A stretch of DNA of 64,000 nt from Chamaea fasciata (GCA_029207755.1 JARCOQ010000002.1:55207172-55271171); one strand, 5' to 3'. Positions 38,716 to 52,100 are shown, counted from the first letter of the stretch. Made by a program: numbers and translations. Notes: generated from the letters alone by a model not told the origin.

Positions 38716-39701
38716 AGGAGTACAATGTTCTTGGAAATCCCTGTAAGGCAGCAATTTAGAGCCCAGCTACTAGCATGCTAGGACAGACCTCAAGTGAAAT
38801 AAAAAGAAATTAGCTTGTTAAATATCTCTGAAGCAGGTATGTAAAAAGTATTATTTTCTGTATGCTGTGTGTGCCTGTGTAAACAGCCTTTTCCACTTGG
38901 GGCTATGTCTCCGTAATTATGTATTATTTGCGAGAAGAATGCAGAGCGTGAGGAGTGAATATGTTCCAAATGTGTCTGAACCCTGACCAGGCGAAGTCAG
39001 ATTTTAGCTGACTTTAGGGAGAGGAGAACAATCCCATGTCTTTTGTTTATCCTTCTTGAGCTCTTTGTAACAATTGTACTTTTCACTGGAAGTGACTCAC
39101 CTGGCAAAGAAGATAAGAAACCCAGAAGAACCATTCAAGAAAAATATAGTTGGAAACTATCCTCCAATTTTAAGGCTTCCAGTCCATCTGAAACTGTACT
39201 CATATTCAGGTCCTTCAGGCTTCCCTAATTACTGAGAAGAGCTATCATTCTTTTCTAAATGTGGTGTCAGCATTTGTTACAAGCAATGAGAACAAAATTA
39301 TCCAAAAACCTTCCTGTGACCTATAAACATGCAATTTGATATGCCTCACCCAATTTTCATTCTGTAACAAGTGATTTTTTTGCATAGATTTTTATTGCAG
39401 AGACTCTTTAATCTACCAGGCAACACATAACAAGATCCCATGGCTGGAGGCTGAAGATAGCTACGTTTCAGCTAGCAATAAGGTGCACATCTTAACAGCA
39501 ATTAATTAAGCATTGAAATAAGTCCTGAGGGAGTATGACGAATTCGTCACTTCTTGAAGTCTCTGAACTTCATCTCTCCAGACATCATGCTATACCTGAA
39601 ATACAAAGTGTGGTCTTGGTACAGGAATTACAGGGAGGGGCAGTGTTACAGTATTTCTTAACATCAGGGAGAAGACATTTTCCACATCAAAACCTCCAGG
39701 G
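38716..39701. other. Unique non-coding DNA
   Basis: AT-rich; no gene or repeat is recognised. Confidence 0.5.
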
Positions 39702-39723
39702 TTTTTTTTTCTTTCTTTCTTTT

Positions 39724-39774
<51 letters not shown>

Positions 39775-39780
39775 CTTTTT
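39702..39780. repeat. Long poly-T tract, about 79 bp
   Basis: Nearly all T. It begins with CTTT units at 39711-39720 and has single C interruptions later. It is the longest homopolymer-like run in the window and is likely to vary in length. Confidence 0.97.
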
Positions 39781-41180
39781 AACACATAATGAAATTCATT
39801 CTTTCTTCCAGTATCAACCAGTCTACTTCAGTGGAAATCAAGAGGCCACTGCCAACTTATACCAGTATATAAAGCCAAACTTTTAAAAACAGATATACAG
39901 CTAAATTTCAAGATGCCTACTGGGCTGTAGAGCAGAATTTTCAGACACACTGCCCCTGCTTCTGAATTTTAGTGAAGTCTCTCTTTCACTGTCAAGCCTT
40001 CCATCTCTGGAACAATACATTGCTGTTGAAATATTTAATGAGTCACTTTTAAATATCCCACAGGAACAACAGGACATTTATCTCATGCTGCAGAGCAGTA
40101 TTTTAAAAATAATTATCTTAAAAAGAATGCCCCATGCAACAACTGAAAAAAGCCCAAAAGTCTTCCCCTTTCTACTTCACAGAACTTTCTCTCTCTCTGC
40201 CTTTCTCTTTTCATTTCTCATCCACTCTTCACCCACGGGGTTGTGCTGAGGTGACTACGAGGGCGCCCAGGCTGAGACACTCTGTTTGCATTCTTCTGTT
40301 GATTTGGGTTGGCTACTCTCCCCTGTGTAGGCTTGGCAATGTGAAAAAGTGACCTTGTGGCAAACTTGGGTGTGACCTTCTAGAACAGCAGCAGCTCCCA
40401 GCATGATTGCCTGGTCTCTGAAATCTTACTCCATGGAAAATGTGAGGCAGCTTATCCCATGTGCACTGACAAACTTACGTTTATCTTAGAGGAACATGCA
40501 TCTCTGGAGTTATCAGAGCAGGGCTAACTCACGGTGTTGCCACATCCTGGCTCCCCAGCCAGGAACTTGCCACAGAGCTCTACTCTGTGCCTTCTTGCTT
40601 TGTTAATGGTGGCATGCCAGGGCCAGATGCTTGCTGTGACACTTGGTGCTTCTGCTGCTGCAGGACCTCAGCAGCACCAGCCATTCCTGCTGCTGCTGTG
40701 CCTTCCGTGACTCTCTTGCTCTAACTACTCCTTCAGCTCTGAAAAGGCAAAAGGACCTTGGAGCTGTTCCTCAAAATGTCACCTTAACCTGATGCTGTGA
40801 TGCTATTCAATGCATGTAAGATGTTGTTAAGAAGGTAACTACTGGATCTTGCAGCTCTGCAGCTTTTTGCACTATGGGTGCTGCTGTCAGAAGACTCCAG
40901 GTGTATGGATTCAAACATATCCATTTTGGGACCAAACTAAACCTCTGTTTTCCTAAGGATAACGTGCCGTGCAAGGATTTTGACAGTAAGGTTCATAGCT
41001 GAGTCAGAGGTTCTTGCAAAAGGGTTCTGACGCACCAAAGAAAGTCACAGAGCCTGCACCGCCAAACATGAGCCAGACACAGCTCACAGAGCATCACTCT
41101 CTGTGACCCTGGGTACTCCTCTGAACTGGGACATATTCTCAGTTCAGGGTATTAGATCTCTGTATGCACCATTCCCTTAA
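39781..41180. other. Unique non-coding DNA
   Basis: No gene or transposon is recognised. Frames stay below 75 codons. Confidence 0.5.
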
Positions 41181-41244
41181 GAGTTTGACTCAATGATCCT
41201 TTTGGGTCCCTTCCAACTCAGGCTATTCTGTGATTCTGTGATTT
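41181..41244 (+). mobile_element. CR1 LINE, extreme 3' tail
   Basis: About 60 bp match the end of CR1: GAGTTTGACTCAATGATCC, then GGGTCCCTTCCAACTCAGG, then two ATTCTGTG-type terminal units. The 3' UTR type is closer to the 37.9 kb copy than to the 15.4 kb one. The copy is heavily 5'-truncated, as most CR1 insertions are. Confidence 0.88.
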
Positions 41245-41736
41245 TGATTTCTTGGCTCCCTGCCCATGCAGGAAGTGGACCCAAAAAAGCACAAACCGTT
41301 GGCCTACAGTGGCCTACCTTGCCAGTGAATTGTGTGCCCAACACTGCTCACAAGACTGGATTTACCCTCTGTTTTTATCACCAACAACCAAGCCACCTCA
41401 GCCTGATCTCCACAGCCTCAGCCTGGTGACACTGGGGTTTTCAACTCTGCAGGGGCTGGGAAAGGCTGATCTTTGCAGGCATAGAGAGACCTTCCAAGCC
41501 TGGAAAGCTGGTTTGGAGGTGAGGGAGGACAGCATATATATTTCTGACAAATCAGGATAATGAGGATCTTCTATGTTGGACTGTATTTTGGACTAGTAAC
41601 CACACCGGTCCAGTTTCATCTATGATCAGAGAGGAACTTTTTCTCTGCTGAGGTGTTGCTGGTGTTTGCACATGCATGCCCTACTAGAGCAGAAATTGTT
41701 ACCTTTTTTTGGTTTTTTTTTTTTTTTTTTTTCCAG
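41245..41736. other. Unique non-coding DNA ending in a poly-T tract
   Basis: A frame of 102 codons (41252-41560) crosses it without a known domain. A T-rich run at about 41704-41732 leads into the next feature. Confidence 0.5.
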
Positions 41737-41799
41737 GCTATGGTGCTTCTGACAGCCCGAGGCTGACATGCAGGTGCAAGAGTCGACTGGCTGTCATTG
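41737..41799 (+). other. Candidate cassette exon, 63 bp (unverified)
   Basis: A run of about 20 T followed by CCAG precedes 41737, and GTATGT follows 41799. The 63 bp are free of stops in one plus-strand frame, and the length is a multiple of three (phase 1 at both ends). They would encode about 20 residues, YGASDSPRLTCRCKSRLAVI, plus split codons. The block has four CpGs, more than its surroundings. I do not recognise the peptide. As with the candidate at 13.5 kb, the acceptor may be only a product of the poly-T repeat. Confidence 0.15.
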
Positions 41800-44700
41800 G
41801 TATGTCACACAGACAGTGCTTTGACCTGCTCCTTCCCACTCCCCAACCCACCCACAAACACTGCTTTGCTCCTCATCAGAGCAAAACAACAGAGATTAAG
41901 CTGCTGCGAAATACACCTGCCCTCTGTTTGCAGCCCTGCTCGATTACACACCTTTAACTTGGCAGTATAGACTAGTTGTGCTGTAATATAAATACATTTC
42001 TTTCCTCTACCCACAGCTCTGGATCAATCAGCAACATGAAACAGCGGGAGGGAAATGAAGTAGTAACATGGAGGTAAAAAAAAAGAGTTGATGTTTTAAT
42101 GAGCCAACTAAACACCATTAGAACATGCTGTCCTGCTCAGTGGGCGTACAGCTGCACTGGGCCATGACCAAATCTATTATTAGGCCCTGCAGAGCTCTTT
42201 GTAGTTCTAAGAGCAATGCTCCTCAAACACTGAGCCTTGAGTTCCTTCTCTGTAAATTCAATAACCCCCTTGTGGTGTATAGTTACAGTACTGGACTCTT
42301 CAGGAAGGATGAAAAGTCTGGCTCTAGTCTCTTCAGACTAGAGGCAGAAATCCTGCTCTTCATTTTTTGCCCAGACCAGAAGGGGAAAATAGTTCTGGAA
42401 CCATAAACTTAACCCTAATGTAGACAGGAGATTGCCTATGGAGTATCTGAGTTGTTCTAGGCTTGATGGCAGACACGAGGAGTAAAGATTGAGGTGGAAA
42501 GTACATAGTTTGGTTTATTGTTGCTGTGGAAAGGACCTGTTGCATCCCAGGCTGAGGGGACTGGACTGCCACATGCCTAGTGTATCCTACACCCTGTGTG
42601 AAAGCACACTTACCATGTCGCTGCACAAACCGGCTGTCATTTTAGCATACAATCATATGCTTTAAGCATACGATCCTAAGCCTAAGCATGCACACCTACA
42701 CAGGAAACCCCTTAGTCCCTGTCTGTAACTTTACAGTAACAAGCAGAGACTTCCAGCCTACAAGTTATTTCATTTTAGAGACATTTAAAGTTATGGAAAA
42801 TGATTTCTACCTCACACCCAAAAGACACAGGTTAGGGGAACAGTGCAGATCAGATGTTTAGCAGGCTTAGACAAGGTAACTCCATGTGTCAAAGTACTGG
42901 GGAGCCATTACTCTTGAAAATATCTGTAACATCCTTGGGCTGCTCTAGTCTCTTTCTCCTACCATAGACATGTTTGTGGCTGGAGCCAAAAGCCACTGCT
43001 GCAGCTCTATGATTTATTCTCATCTTCCCCATGACTGAGGAAGGGACTTAAGGTCCCTGGAGACAGTGGATGCTTTCTCCAGGACATGACCCCAAAGAAT
43101 TGGAGTCTGGTGAAAGTCTGGAGTGCTGTCTGAAACTCAGGGGTGAAATTGTGCTTGGTGGGAAAGAGCAGCAGCAATGCAAGAGAGAAATGCTCGAGGG
43201 AGAGTGTGTACCCAGAGAACACTGGAGGAAGCATGTGTGAGGCAGCAGCTGAGGAAACAGGCAGCAGGGAGGTGGTAAGCACTTGGGAATGAACCCTGGA
43301 AACAAGCAAAGGCAAAGTGCTGTGATGGAAGGAGAGGTGAAATGAGGACTAGCTCTGGAAACAGCCTGGGGAGAGCCCTGTATGGGGTCAGGGGCTGTGT
43401 GACTTGCACTGACTGTGCAAGTTCAGCCACTGCAGGGTGGGAAAGCCTGACTGCAGCTTCTGGGGCTTGGTGGGGCACCTCTCCAACTCAGAGCGGGGCT
43501 GCCACCTAAGTCATCTTGGGCTTGGTTGTGTAAATTTATTTATTTAACTGAATTGCCCAAGCCAGCAGTTGAGTCACCCCCGACAAGCGTCAGTAAGGCT
43601 TTCACACCTTCCAAGGTCTCCTCTCAGCCCACCGGCAGCAGCAGGGAGGGCTGGTTGGGGCAGGAACACAGCACGCTTGCCAGCCCTGCCTGGGGCTCCT
43701 TCCCCAGTCAATGGAGCAACGGGGAGGGGGTGCAGCCTTCCGGCAATGATTCAGCCCACCAAGGAGCAGAACCGCCTCCATGAGGCTCATGTTTTCCTGC
43801 TCTGGCTATAGGAAGAGCCTAGAGCAAAGACAGGCTGTAATTAAGGGATCCCAACTAAAAAGCTCAGAGAGGATGAGTCTGGATATCCATGCTGACAGAC
43901 GATAAATGTAAAAGTTAGCATGGCGTAGCAGAGTGAGAGAAGGTGAATCACCTCAGAGAGCACCAGAGCTGACTGTACAATAAGCACCACTTCTTGTGCA
44001 ATTACAAATGCACATGAAGTGGGAACTGGTGTGTTGGCTGTGTCTCCCAGTATTGCACATTTCAGTTAAGCTCTCTGGAACAACTGGCTGTTGGTATTAG
44101 TTTTAAGATAATGCCAGTGGGAAGTTGTGAATGACAAAGCATTGCTGGCACGCTATCAAGCTGTTAAACAACCTCTGAGAAACACAAGTTATAAATTCAT
44201 TTACTGTATTAATTTGACATTACAATTTAGAGATAAGGTTTTCCAGGAACCCAAGTGAACCAGCATCCAGTTTTATTCATAAGGCACATCTGAAAAGAAG
44301 TCAGTAATACTTAATATTTGTGTACTATTCTTCAGCTTCTTAGTTGATGAAAAACTAGGTTGTTTCTGTTTCCAGGGCTAGACGTACTATTTTGGCACAT
44401 GCTGTTTTGATTTTTTGATAAATCTGACGCGGATACTCTCTGGTCCTTTTGGACTGTAAAAGTATTTCTGAAGGCAGCAGCAAGACTGCCTACAACCAAG
44501 TCAGGATGAGACTTCAAGGGCAGTTTTTTGTCCTCTCTTCTCCTCACAGCTGTTTGTACTACCAAACAGCACATTCCCAGTATAGTGGTTTCTTTCTGGC
44601 CTTTCTCCCATGTTTCCTAACACAGGTGCATTGCCAAGGCAGAAGTGTAGAAGCTACACTATGCAGCAGCCAAGTAGCCTGTGCCTCTCTAAGCCAGAGC

Positions 44701-45179
44701 CCCATAAGAGCATTCACCCCTCTGATCCAGGAGCAGGGACCTCTGCCACCCTAGTGGGCTGTGAGGGGTCTTTCAGACCCCAGAGCTGATGCAGAGGAAA
44801 GTGCATGGCCCAAAACCTGCTTCCTCCTGCCACATGACCTATTACCATGGTTGGTACCTCAGCTGCCTTGAAAAAGCTTTCAGTGCAGGGAGGGTAGAAA
44901 TGCTTAAACCTTTGAGGGCGATCAGTGGAAATGTGTCAGGAGGTGGTTGAGGGAACAAAATGGAGCAAGCGCCAAGCATTGCAGGCACTGGACAGATACC
45001 ATGGAGAAAACACAGGCGGTAGACCAGGATAGAGGATTTGTGTTTGTCACACATTTTGTCTCTGTTCCACCTTCTTTTCCCTCCTTTTTTTTTTATTTTT
45101 CATTTCCTGGGATAATGCAAGTGGAAAAGAACATCCAGACCCATCCATTCTGTCCTTCAGGACACTGTTTTTAAAATAG
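41800..45179. other. Unique non-coding DNA
   Basis: A modestly CpG-enriched patch lies at 43570-43770, where frames on both strands reach about 85 codons without known domains. No transposon is recognised. Confidence 0.5.
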
Positions 45180-45700
45180 AACACATTATACCAGTGTTTA
45201 TGTGGAGAACATAATGGATAAATATTTTATGCCATGGATTCAGTTTCGTATCAGGACCTGTATTAATAATAGCTATATAGGTCCAGTTGTTGGTGGGCTC
45301 CTCTTCCAATGAATGCTTTGTTTAAATGTATATTGAGGACTTATTTTTACAATGGCTTTTTTCTCTTTAATAGGATTTGACATGTTGGCTGTGGCATAGC
45401 ATGCAAGTGGTTTGTATAAAGATTTTAAATATGTTTCTGAATAGTGCTATATAAATACTGCATGCATTGAGTTGTATTATTTTATTGTGAAACTGAAAGG
45501 TTTCCTGTTCTATACCATAATACAATTTGTTATTTTTTCAGCACACACATTAGCCTGCATTCAACTTCTGCACAAGGTAGAAGAACTCAAATTAAATTTA
45601 CAAGCGCACCTGAGCAAAGCTAGTTAGCTGTGGCCAGATCATGTTTCTGTGATTAAATAATGCTGGCTATTATAACACACTGCAAGAAAGCGCAGCTATA
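45180..45700. promoter_or_regulatory. AT-rich stretch resembling a conserved non-coding element
   Basis: About 500 bp are unusually AT-rich without being a simple repeat, with many short TA-, TTTA- and ATTA-type words (for example GCTATATAGG at 45274 and TATAAATACTGCATGCATTG at 45449). No frame is open. Deeply conserved vertebrate enhancers often have this texture, but conservation cannot be seen from one sequence. This is a guess from composition. Confidence 0.15.
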
Positions 45701-48700
45701 AATCCCTGTCTCGGTTTATTTCCAATGCTTCATTGTGCTATAGAAACTCTGCTATACTTTCTAGTAAGCAAAAGGCTAGATGTGGGACTGAATCACCCTG
45801 AGCAGATGTGTTAGATACTAACTTGGAGGAGATAAGAGTAACAATGCTGTTCTCCCCTGAGTGTTCCCCTCAAGGACGTTCCCTTGCTACACAAACATTA
45901 ATAAATTGATCTTCATTGCATGCGACCACAGACTTTATTAACTGAGGAAATTGGTTCCCAGAAAAATTTAACATTCTGCTCAAGGCCAAAGAGTAGATCC
46001 ACAGTAAGAAGAAAGAGCTGGAGACCTTAACTTATTTCCAGTTAATGTTTAATATTACATTAGCATGTAACATGGTGTGCTGAAGGCAGGACACTACTGG
46101 GTGTTCACATTGTCAGAAATGGATGGGCACTGGTTTCACGTCCTACAGCACGACCCTGCTGAGCATGTTGGTCACCACCATGTACCCCTGGGGACCTGTC
46201 AGGGTAGCAGGTCCCTGGGGCTTGAGGTACCATCTCCTGCCTCCTTCTGGGGACGAGGAGTCCATGGCGCCACCACTGTCTTCACTGGGACACATCAGTA
46301 GGTCTCTCAAGGGTTCAGAAGCGTCTCTTGGGGTTCATATCTACCCAACTCAGAGAACAGAACTGAGGAGATCCTGACCCTACAGTCATCCAGGTCACAC
46401 TGTAGCTTTCCTTTTGATGGAAACAAGGGTGACAGAGCTAAATGGGTGGCTGGTGCATACCCAGCTCTGAGCTGAAAATACACAACACGTGGCCCGGACA
46501 GACATCTGAGGCTGGGGACACTAAAGTAGTTCAGTTCTGTCTAGAGTTGAAGGTTTTTACAGGTGACTCTGACAGTTTTGCATTTTATTAAGATTTCTCA
46601 TTTACCAGTCATTTACATTGTTGCCAAAATTTGACCACTGGGAGTAAAGTTTTCCAGTCCAGGTGTTTGCCTGAGGCAGAATTACTTCAGATAGGGTGGA
46701 GAAGAAAACTTAGTGTAGTTGTTCCTCATGGCCAAGACTTAGATTGAGGGAAAAGATTGGTTTGTAAAAAAATGATATGGCTTACCCTTTGAAACTCTCC
46801 AGTGCTCTGTGAATGAAAAGATAATTGTATGAGAGAAAGGAAAGCAGAGCAGACAAGGAATTGGACTCCATGGGCACAACTCAAATTGATGGTTACTGTG
46901 GAAGAGGGATGGAGGGTCTGGGTGAGGTGGACTGACACAGATAGTATATCATGATTAAAACCAGGAGAATGGGCCAAACAAACACCAGACTTTACAGAAC
47001 TGGACTGAATTGTTGAGACTGGGGAAAGTTTGTAGTGGGAAAGCCCTAGGGCATGAGGCAGAAGGTACCAGGGTGACCATTTAAAGTTTTGCAACCAAGA
47101 GAAGGCACTGGTCCATAGCCTGGACTGGGCTGGTTCCTGCATTTCACCAGTCCACTGCCATCAGTGTGAAACTGATGACAGCATGTTTTATCTCCCACAT
47201 GCTGTAAGAGCCAGCTCTCACCCCACAGGTGTGGTCTTTTAGCCGCCTTGGCAAATCTCAACATCATGGTGTTTACCCTGCTGATAAGTCATGTGGATGT
47301 CATGCAACAGTACTTAACTCCCTTTAATTTTATCTTTAATTGCACACATGTACTTGGGGTTTCTTCATGTATTCAAAGTCCTTCAGCCTCAAACTGTGCA
47401 CTAGAAAAACATGTCTCAGCTGGCAAGCACCTATTTCAATCTGTTGTTTTCCAGTATATTCCTGATCTATACCATGCTCTTTGAATCCTGAAATGTTTTC
47501 TTCATGGGATTTTCTGTAGTGCTTGCCACTGCAGAACAAGAGCTCCCCAGACATTAGCTGGTTCATTTTAGGAGAACTTTTCTGTGATGAGATATCATGA
47601 TACTGCCATTTGGCAAATGGGCATCTAAGTCAGCACAGCGGCTGCCAAGCCTGAACCCACCGGGACTTGATTTCTCAGAGCACTTGCTGTATGACACGAG
47701 GGTGTGAATCACTGAAGCATCTCTCTGCCTGTCTCAGCTAAGACTGGGAGCTCAGCATTTCTGCACATCAAACCACTGGGCTTGGAAGTCAGGCACCTAG
47801 AAATTAAAAGGACACAATTAGAACCCATCCAGGAGAAGGCTGGATGAACAGTATTTCCCAGCTCTCTGGAACAAGGGATTATATCCAAGGATGTAACTTT
47901 GTACTTTCTGTGTCCCACAGTCCTGTTCCTTATTCCCTTCCAGCTTTTCGAATAACATGAGGCAGAGATGATGCCACAGCCACAAAGTGGGTCTAATTTG
48001 TGCACTGAAGAAAGGAGCTGTGTGGGAAAACACTGCCTGATCAGACAATCCAAACCATATCTGCATAATTCTTGTATGTTTGGGAGATGCATTAAGGTGT
48101 CAAAGATAATTTTGAATAAGTGTTTTCTAACATTTGTGTGCCTCTTCTGCCAAGCTTATTAGTATTCTTTCAAAGAGGGGTTTTGATTTGTTTTGGAATA
48201 AAGCTTTTTTATTCTAATTATGCATAGCTCTAACTAGCTCTATCTTCTTACAAAATATTTTTGCAAATAATAGAGTGCCCTTCTCTTGACATTCCTCTCC
48301 AACTCGGGTTCAGCATTTGAAGATGATAAATGGGCATCAAGCTCAGCATTTCTACCACCTCCTACCTGCTTTGACTCTTGTTTCATTAGAATTTCAGCAA
48401 TGTGCTGGTTCATGGCAGATAACCTCCTCTCCCTCTCCAGAGTGCCTGTGAGTGTGTAGGGGGTGAGGGAATGGGTGCATTTCTCATCTCCTCAGCACTT
48501 ATTACATTCCTCTTTCTCTACCTCCTCTGCAGCAATAAATCAATGCTACTTGTTATTGTCTACTCCTTGGGCAGCATCTCAGGGGGAGAGGCAGGCTCTC
48601 CTGACTATAATGCCGTGTGTTTTATGAAATGCTAAAACAGAACTAAAGATCCAAACGAAACCAGTCTTGTTTTTGCAGCTTTTGAGGGGAAGGATCCTAT

Positions 48701-49080
48701 CCAAGTCTTGCCAGCTGCATCACCCATCAAGATGCTTTGTCACACAGACTGCAGTTACCACCCCCAGCCTTAAGTTGCCTGCACAAGCAGAAGAGGACCG
48801 CGTGTCAGTGGAACAATGTTTCTGGTTTTGCTCTGGGAAAGAAAATTTCAAGTTTCTGGTGCTGATGACTATTTCCTGCCAGCAGACAGCTTCAGGACTG
48901 GGATGCTGGATGAGCCTTTCCTCTGTGTGTGCTGAGATGTGTGCACACTCCTTGCACTTCTGCCACTTGTTAATGACAAGTAAAGCCCTAGAAATACATT
49001 GTGGGTGAAGTGAAATACAGCCTGATTATTGTTTATTCTATCAAGAGCAGAAACACACACACAATGGTACCTGGAGAAAC
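45701..49080. other. Unique non-coding DNA
   Basis: Frames reach 138 codons (46726-47142, minus strand) with no known domain, and overlapping plus-strand frames occur at 46.1-46.4 kb. No repeat is recognised until the CR1 scrap at 49.1 kb. Confidence 0.5.
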
Positions 49081-49147
49081 TGTAGATGTGGCACTTGGGG
49101 ACATGCTTTATTGGTGGATTTGGCAACCTGAATGATTCTATGATTGT
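49081..49147 (+). mobile_element. CR1 LINE, 3' tail with a small internal deletion
   Basis: It starts with TGTAGATGTGGCACTTGGGG, matching the 3' UTR of the CR1 copy at 17.2 kb, and ends with CCTGAATGATTCTATGATTG, the CR1 terminus. The stretch normally between them (through the TTCCAACC motif, about 50 bp) is absent, so the copy lost an internal piece after or during insertion. Confidence 0.85.
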
Positions 49148-52100
49148 AAATGAAAAGCATCTTCATGGTGGGACTGTGGCTTGCAGCAATTCCCTGGAGA
49201 AACTTTGCCCAGAAAGCCTCTGCGTTCTTGTTTTGTTGCCTGCTTTCTAATCGGAGCAAACTGTTTTGCCTCACACAGGCTTCCTGATTTTCTCCTGGAA
49301 AAAAAGGCCTTCCCACAAACCTGGCCCAACAACCAGGGATTAGATGTTCACTCCCCTCTCTCTAGTGAGAACACCCTGAAGAGATGGGCTGAAAAAATGA
49401 TCATGAAATTGGTGTGGTGGAGGAGTGGGTGAGAAAGGCAGGCACATGACTCCTATAACAGAGGTGTTTGGCTGGTCCAAGCCCAGAAGCACAAAAAAAT
49501 ACCTGACACACCTGCACAGGAATCCAGGACCAATTTACACAGGCAGGTTTAAGCTGGGGTTGCAGCTTGGTTTTTTTCCTCCTTAACCCTTTCCGATGTT
49601 AACTGGGGTAACTCATATGAGAACCTTCAATGCAGAAGTTACTGAAGGGGTTTGCAGGCAGATTCTCAGGGTTTAAGTGCCAGAAAAGGCCCCTGACACA
49701 TTAGCATGTTTTTATTGTGGCTTTGTAAAACATGTTTTGCATTTTCTTTCTGCAATGGCAAAAGGTGTACAGTCAGATCCCCCCGCAAGCAAGAAATGTA
49801 CTTTATCAAACCTCTGTTTGTCAGCAATGGAATTGGTAAAAGCATGCACACACATGCACCTCTCTCTCTATGTTTTCCCTAAACTTTGACTAATTTTTTG
49901 TTAAAGTACCTGCCTCAAGCTACTGACAAACTAACAAAATGTGCTGGATATGAAAAATCCCACCAGCTCCAATTCAACTCAGATTCCTTCTCCTGCTCTG
50001 ATTTCACCATTTCTTCCTGCCCCTACCCTGGTTTTCAAGGGGACATGCAGGGGTCAGGATGCTTTTTTCAGACCTTTCAGGGAAGATAATGTCCTTGCAT
50101 CATCAGACTTCACTTGGGCATAGCCCTGTCTGCCAGGGGGACTGTGAGGGCAGACCCACAGCTTGTGCTGCAGAGGGGCAGGCCTGACATGCAGGAAGGA
50201 CCCGTCTCTTTCATGCTGCTTTTTGAGGCTCCAAAATCTATTGATGATAAGCAGGCAACAAAGCATTACACACAGAAAGGGGAGAGGTTCCTTTCTGTTT
50301 GCTTCTTTGTTCCCCTTTACTGAAAAATAACTCCCCAGCCTTCAGGCAATTGTCAGGGTGTGGACTCACATGATGATAACCCTCAGATGGGTTTGCAAAT
50401 ACAGCACAGACTTTGAGGGAGACCTCTGCTTCAAGAGCTTTCCTTTCCCCGTGGCATGGTGGGAGGGGGTAGAAAAAGGGACAACTTTATTTAGTTTTTA
50501 ATCAGTAGTTTACTTTAAATAATTCCATACATGTGATGGCCATAGTCCGGAGAGAGCAGTGAGTTTTGTTCAACAGGTGGACTTTCTCTGCATGCTCTCT
50601 GCTTATGCTGGACACTTGTTTGCCAGTTTCCCCTCTAGAGATTATTATTTAGATCTCGTAGTGCTGACCAAACATCCTTAATGTGGACAAAAGGATTTCA
50701 GGGTTTATGCAATCAAATACTGTAGGCATATCCAGCAGTGTGAATGCAGGCAACAGCCAAGAGCAGACCATTCATCACTGTCACTAGGCACTGTTTCTGT
50801 TTCACATGCCAGTTAGATGCTGAACTGGAAGAAGTCCAGGATCTTGCAGGATTGAGATGGAGATAGGACCAGCCCTTCTCAAGGACTTTTATCATGTTCA
50901 AGGTAGAGCAAGATCAGATCCTGGGCTATATGGAGAGAATTTGCTTGCATAAAGCAACAATTAAGTAATGATGAGCTTTAGGTGGAGGTTAAATGTCTTT
51001 TCTGGAGGAAAGCATGATCTCATGCTTTGGCTTTTTTTCTCCTGGAAAGTACAGAAAGCAAGAATGACAATGGAGATTTCCATTTAAGATTTTCCTCTAT
51101 TCCTGTTGTGTAGAAGGGGTTGAGTTGGGAGGTAGAGAGTATTGGCGTGCTGGTCTATAAGGAACCTGTATGGAGCCTTGCTTCCTGAAATGTCACATTG
51201 GATGGAGAGAGTTTCCTGCAAGAAGCAGGCTGAGAAGGATGGGTAATAAAGATGTTCAAGACTGACAAGACTATCCATGGCTCAGAATAAGGCAGAAAGT
51301 GTAATTAAGGAATCCTTTGACTGAACCTATGTAGATAGCTTTCAGAATGAATAGGTTAGGATAAGGTATATAAAAGTGAGCATGTTTTAAACCATCAAGC
51401 AAGAAGCCTTGGTCTATAGTAGCTATTTTAATCTTGTTTTGAATTCACATTTGTTTATTTTCTTTAAGGAGAATAAATTCTTATTTCTTGGTAAATACTA
51501 AATTGCATCTCTTAAATAAGGTATGGCTGCTTTAAACTACATTCTGTTCTTTTTATTAATGCTACCCAGGAGCAGAAGAAGTCCTAGAGGATATGCAGCA
51601 TGGGAGGCCCCTGATTTAAATGGTATATATTTATTTGGAAACATAGCTTTAATCGGGTTTTTTTTTTAGAGCAGGAAATGGTAAGTGATCCACTCTTTTT
51701 TGTTGTTGTTGTTATTATTCTTTTTATGTTGAATTCTACTCCCACAGAAAGTGAAATTAAATGAAAAGTGAAATACACTTATTTTACAAGGATGCCTTTG
51801 CAAAAATAATGCAATTGAAATGATCTGATTGCTTGGGTTTTCAAGATTTTAGATGAGCACAGCTGATCCTCTTGCCACAGAGTCTTGAGGTGGGAAAAAA
51901 GTCCTCCTGGTTCTCCAACTCTCAGATGCACTCTCCGTCTGCAGTGAATAAGATGGCAGGCTGAGCTTTATCCATCTGTCCAAAGCCCACGGTGAGTTTA
52001 TGTGGATGCAGATTATCTGTGCCGTGGGTGCAGAGACCTGAGCTGGCTGAGTGCAGCACGGCTGATCTCTTCAGGTGCAGTTCCTGTGGAGGCAGCATTA

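Noticed and set aside
45525..45585. TTTTTTCAG followed after 35 bp by AAG|GTAGAA
   Set aside because: A 35-bp exon without a frame or partner is not supportable; such pairs occur often by chance.
46726..47142. 138-codon minus-strand open frame
   Set aside because: No known domain, no splice or promoter context, and overlapping frames on the other strand.
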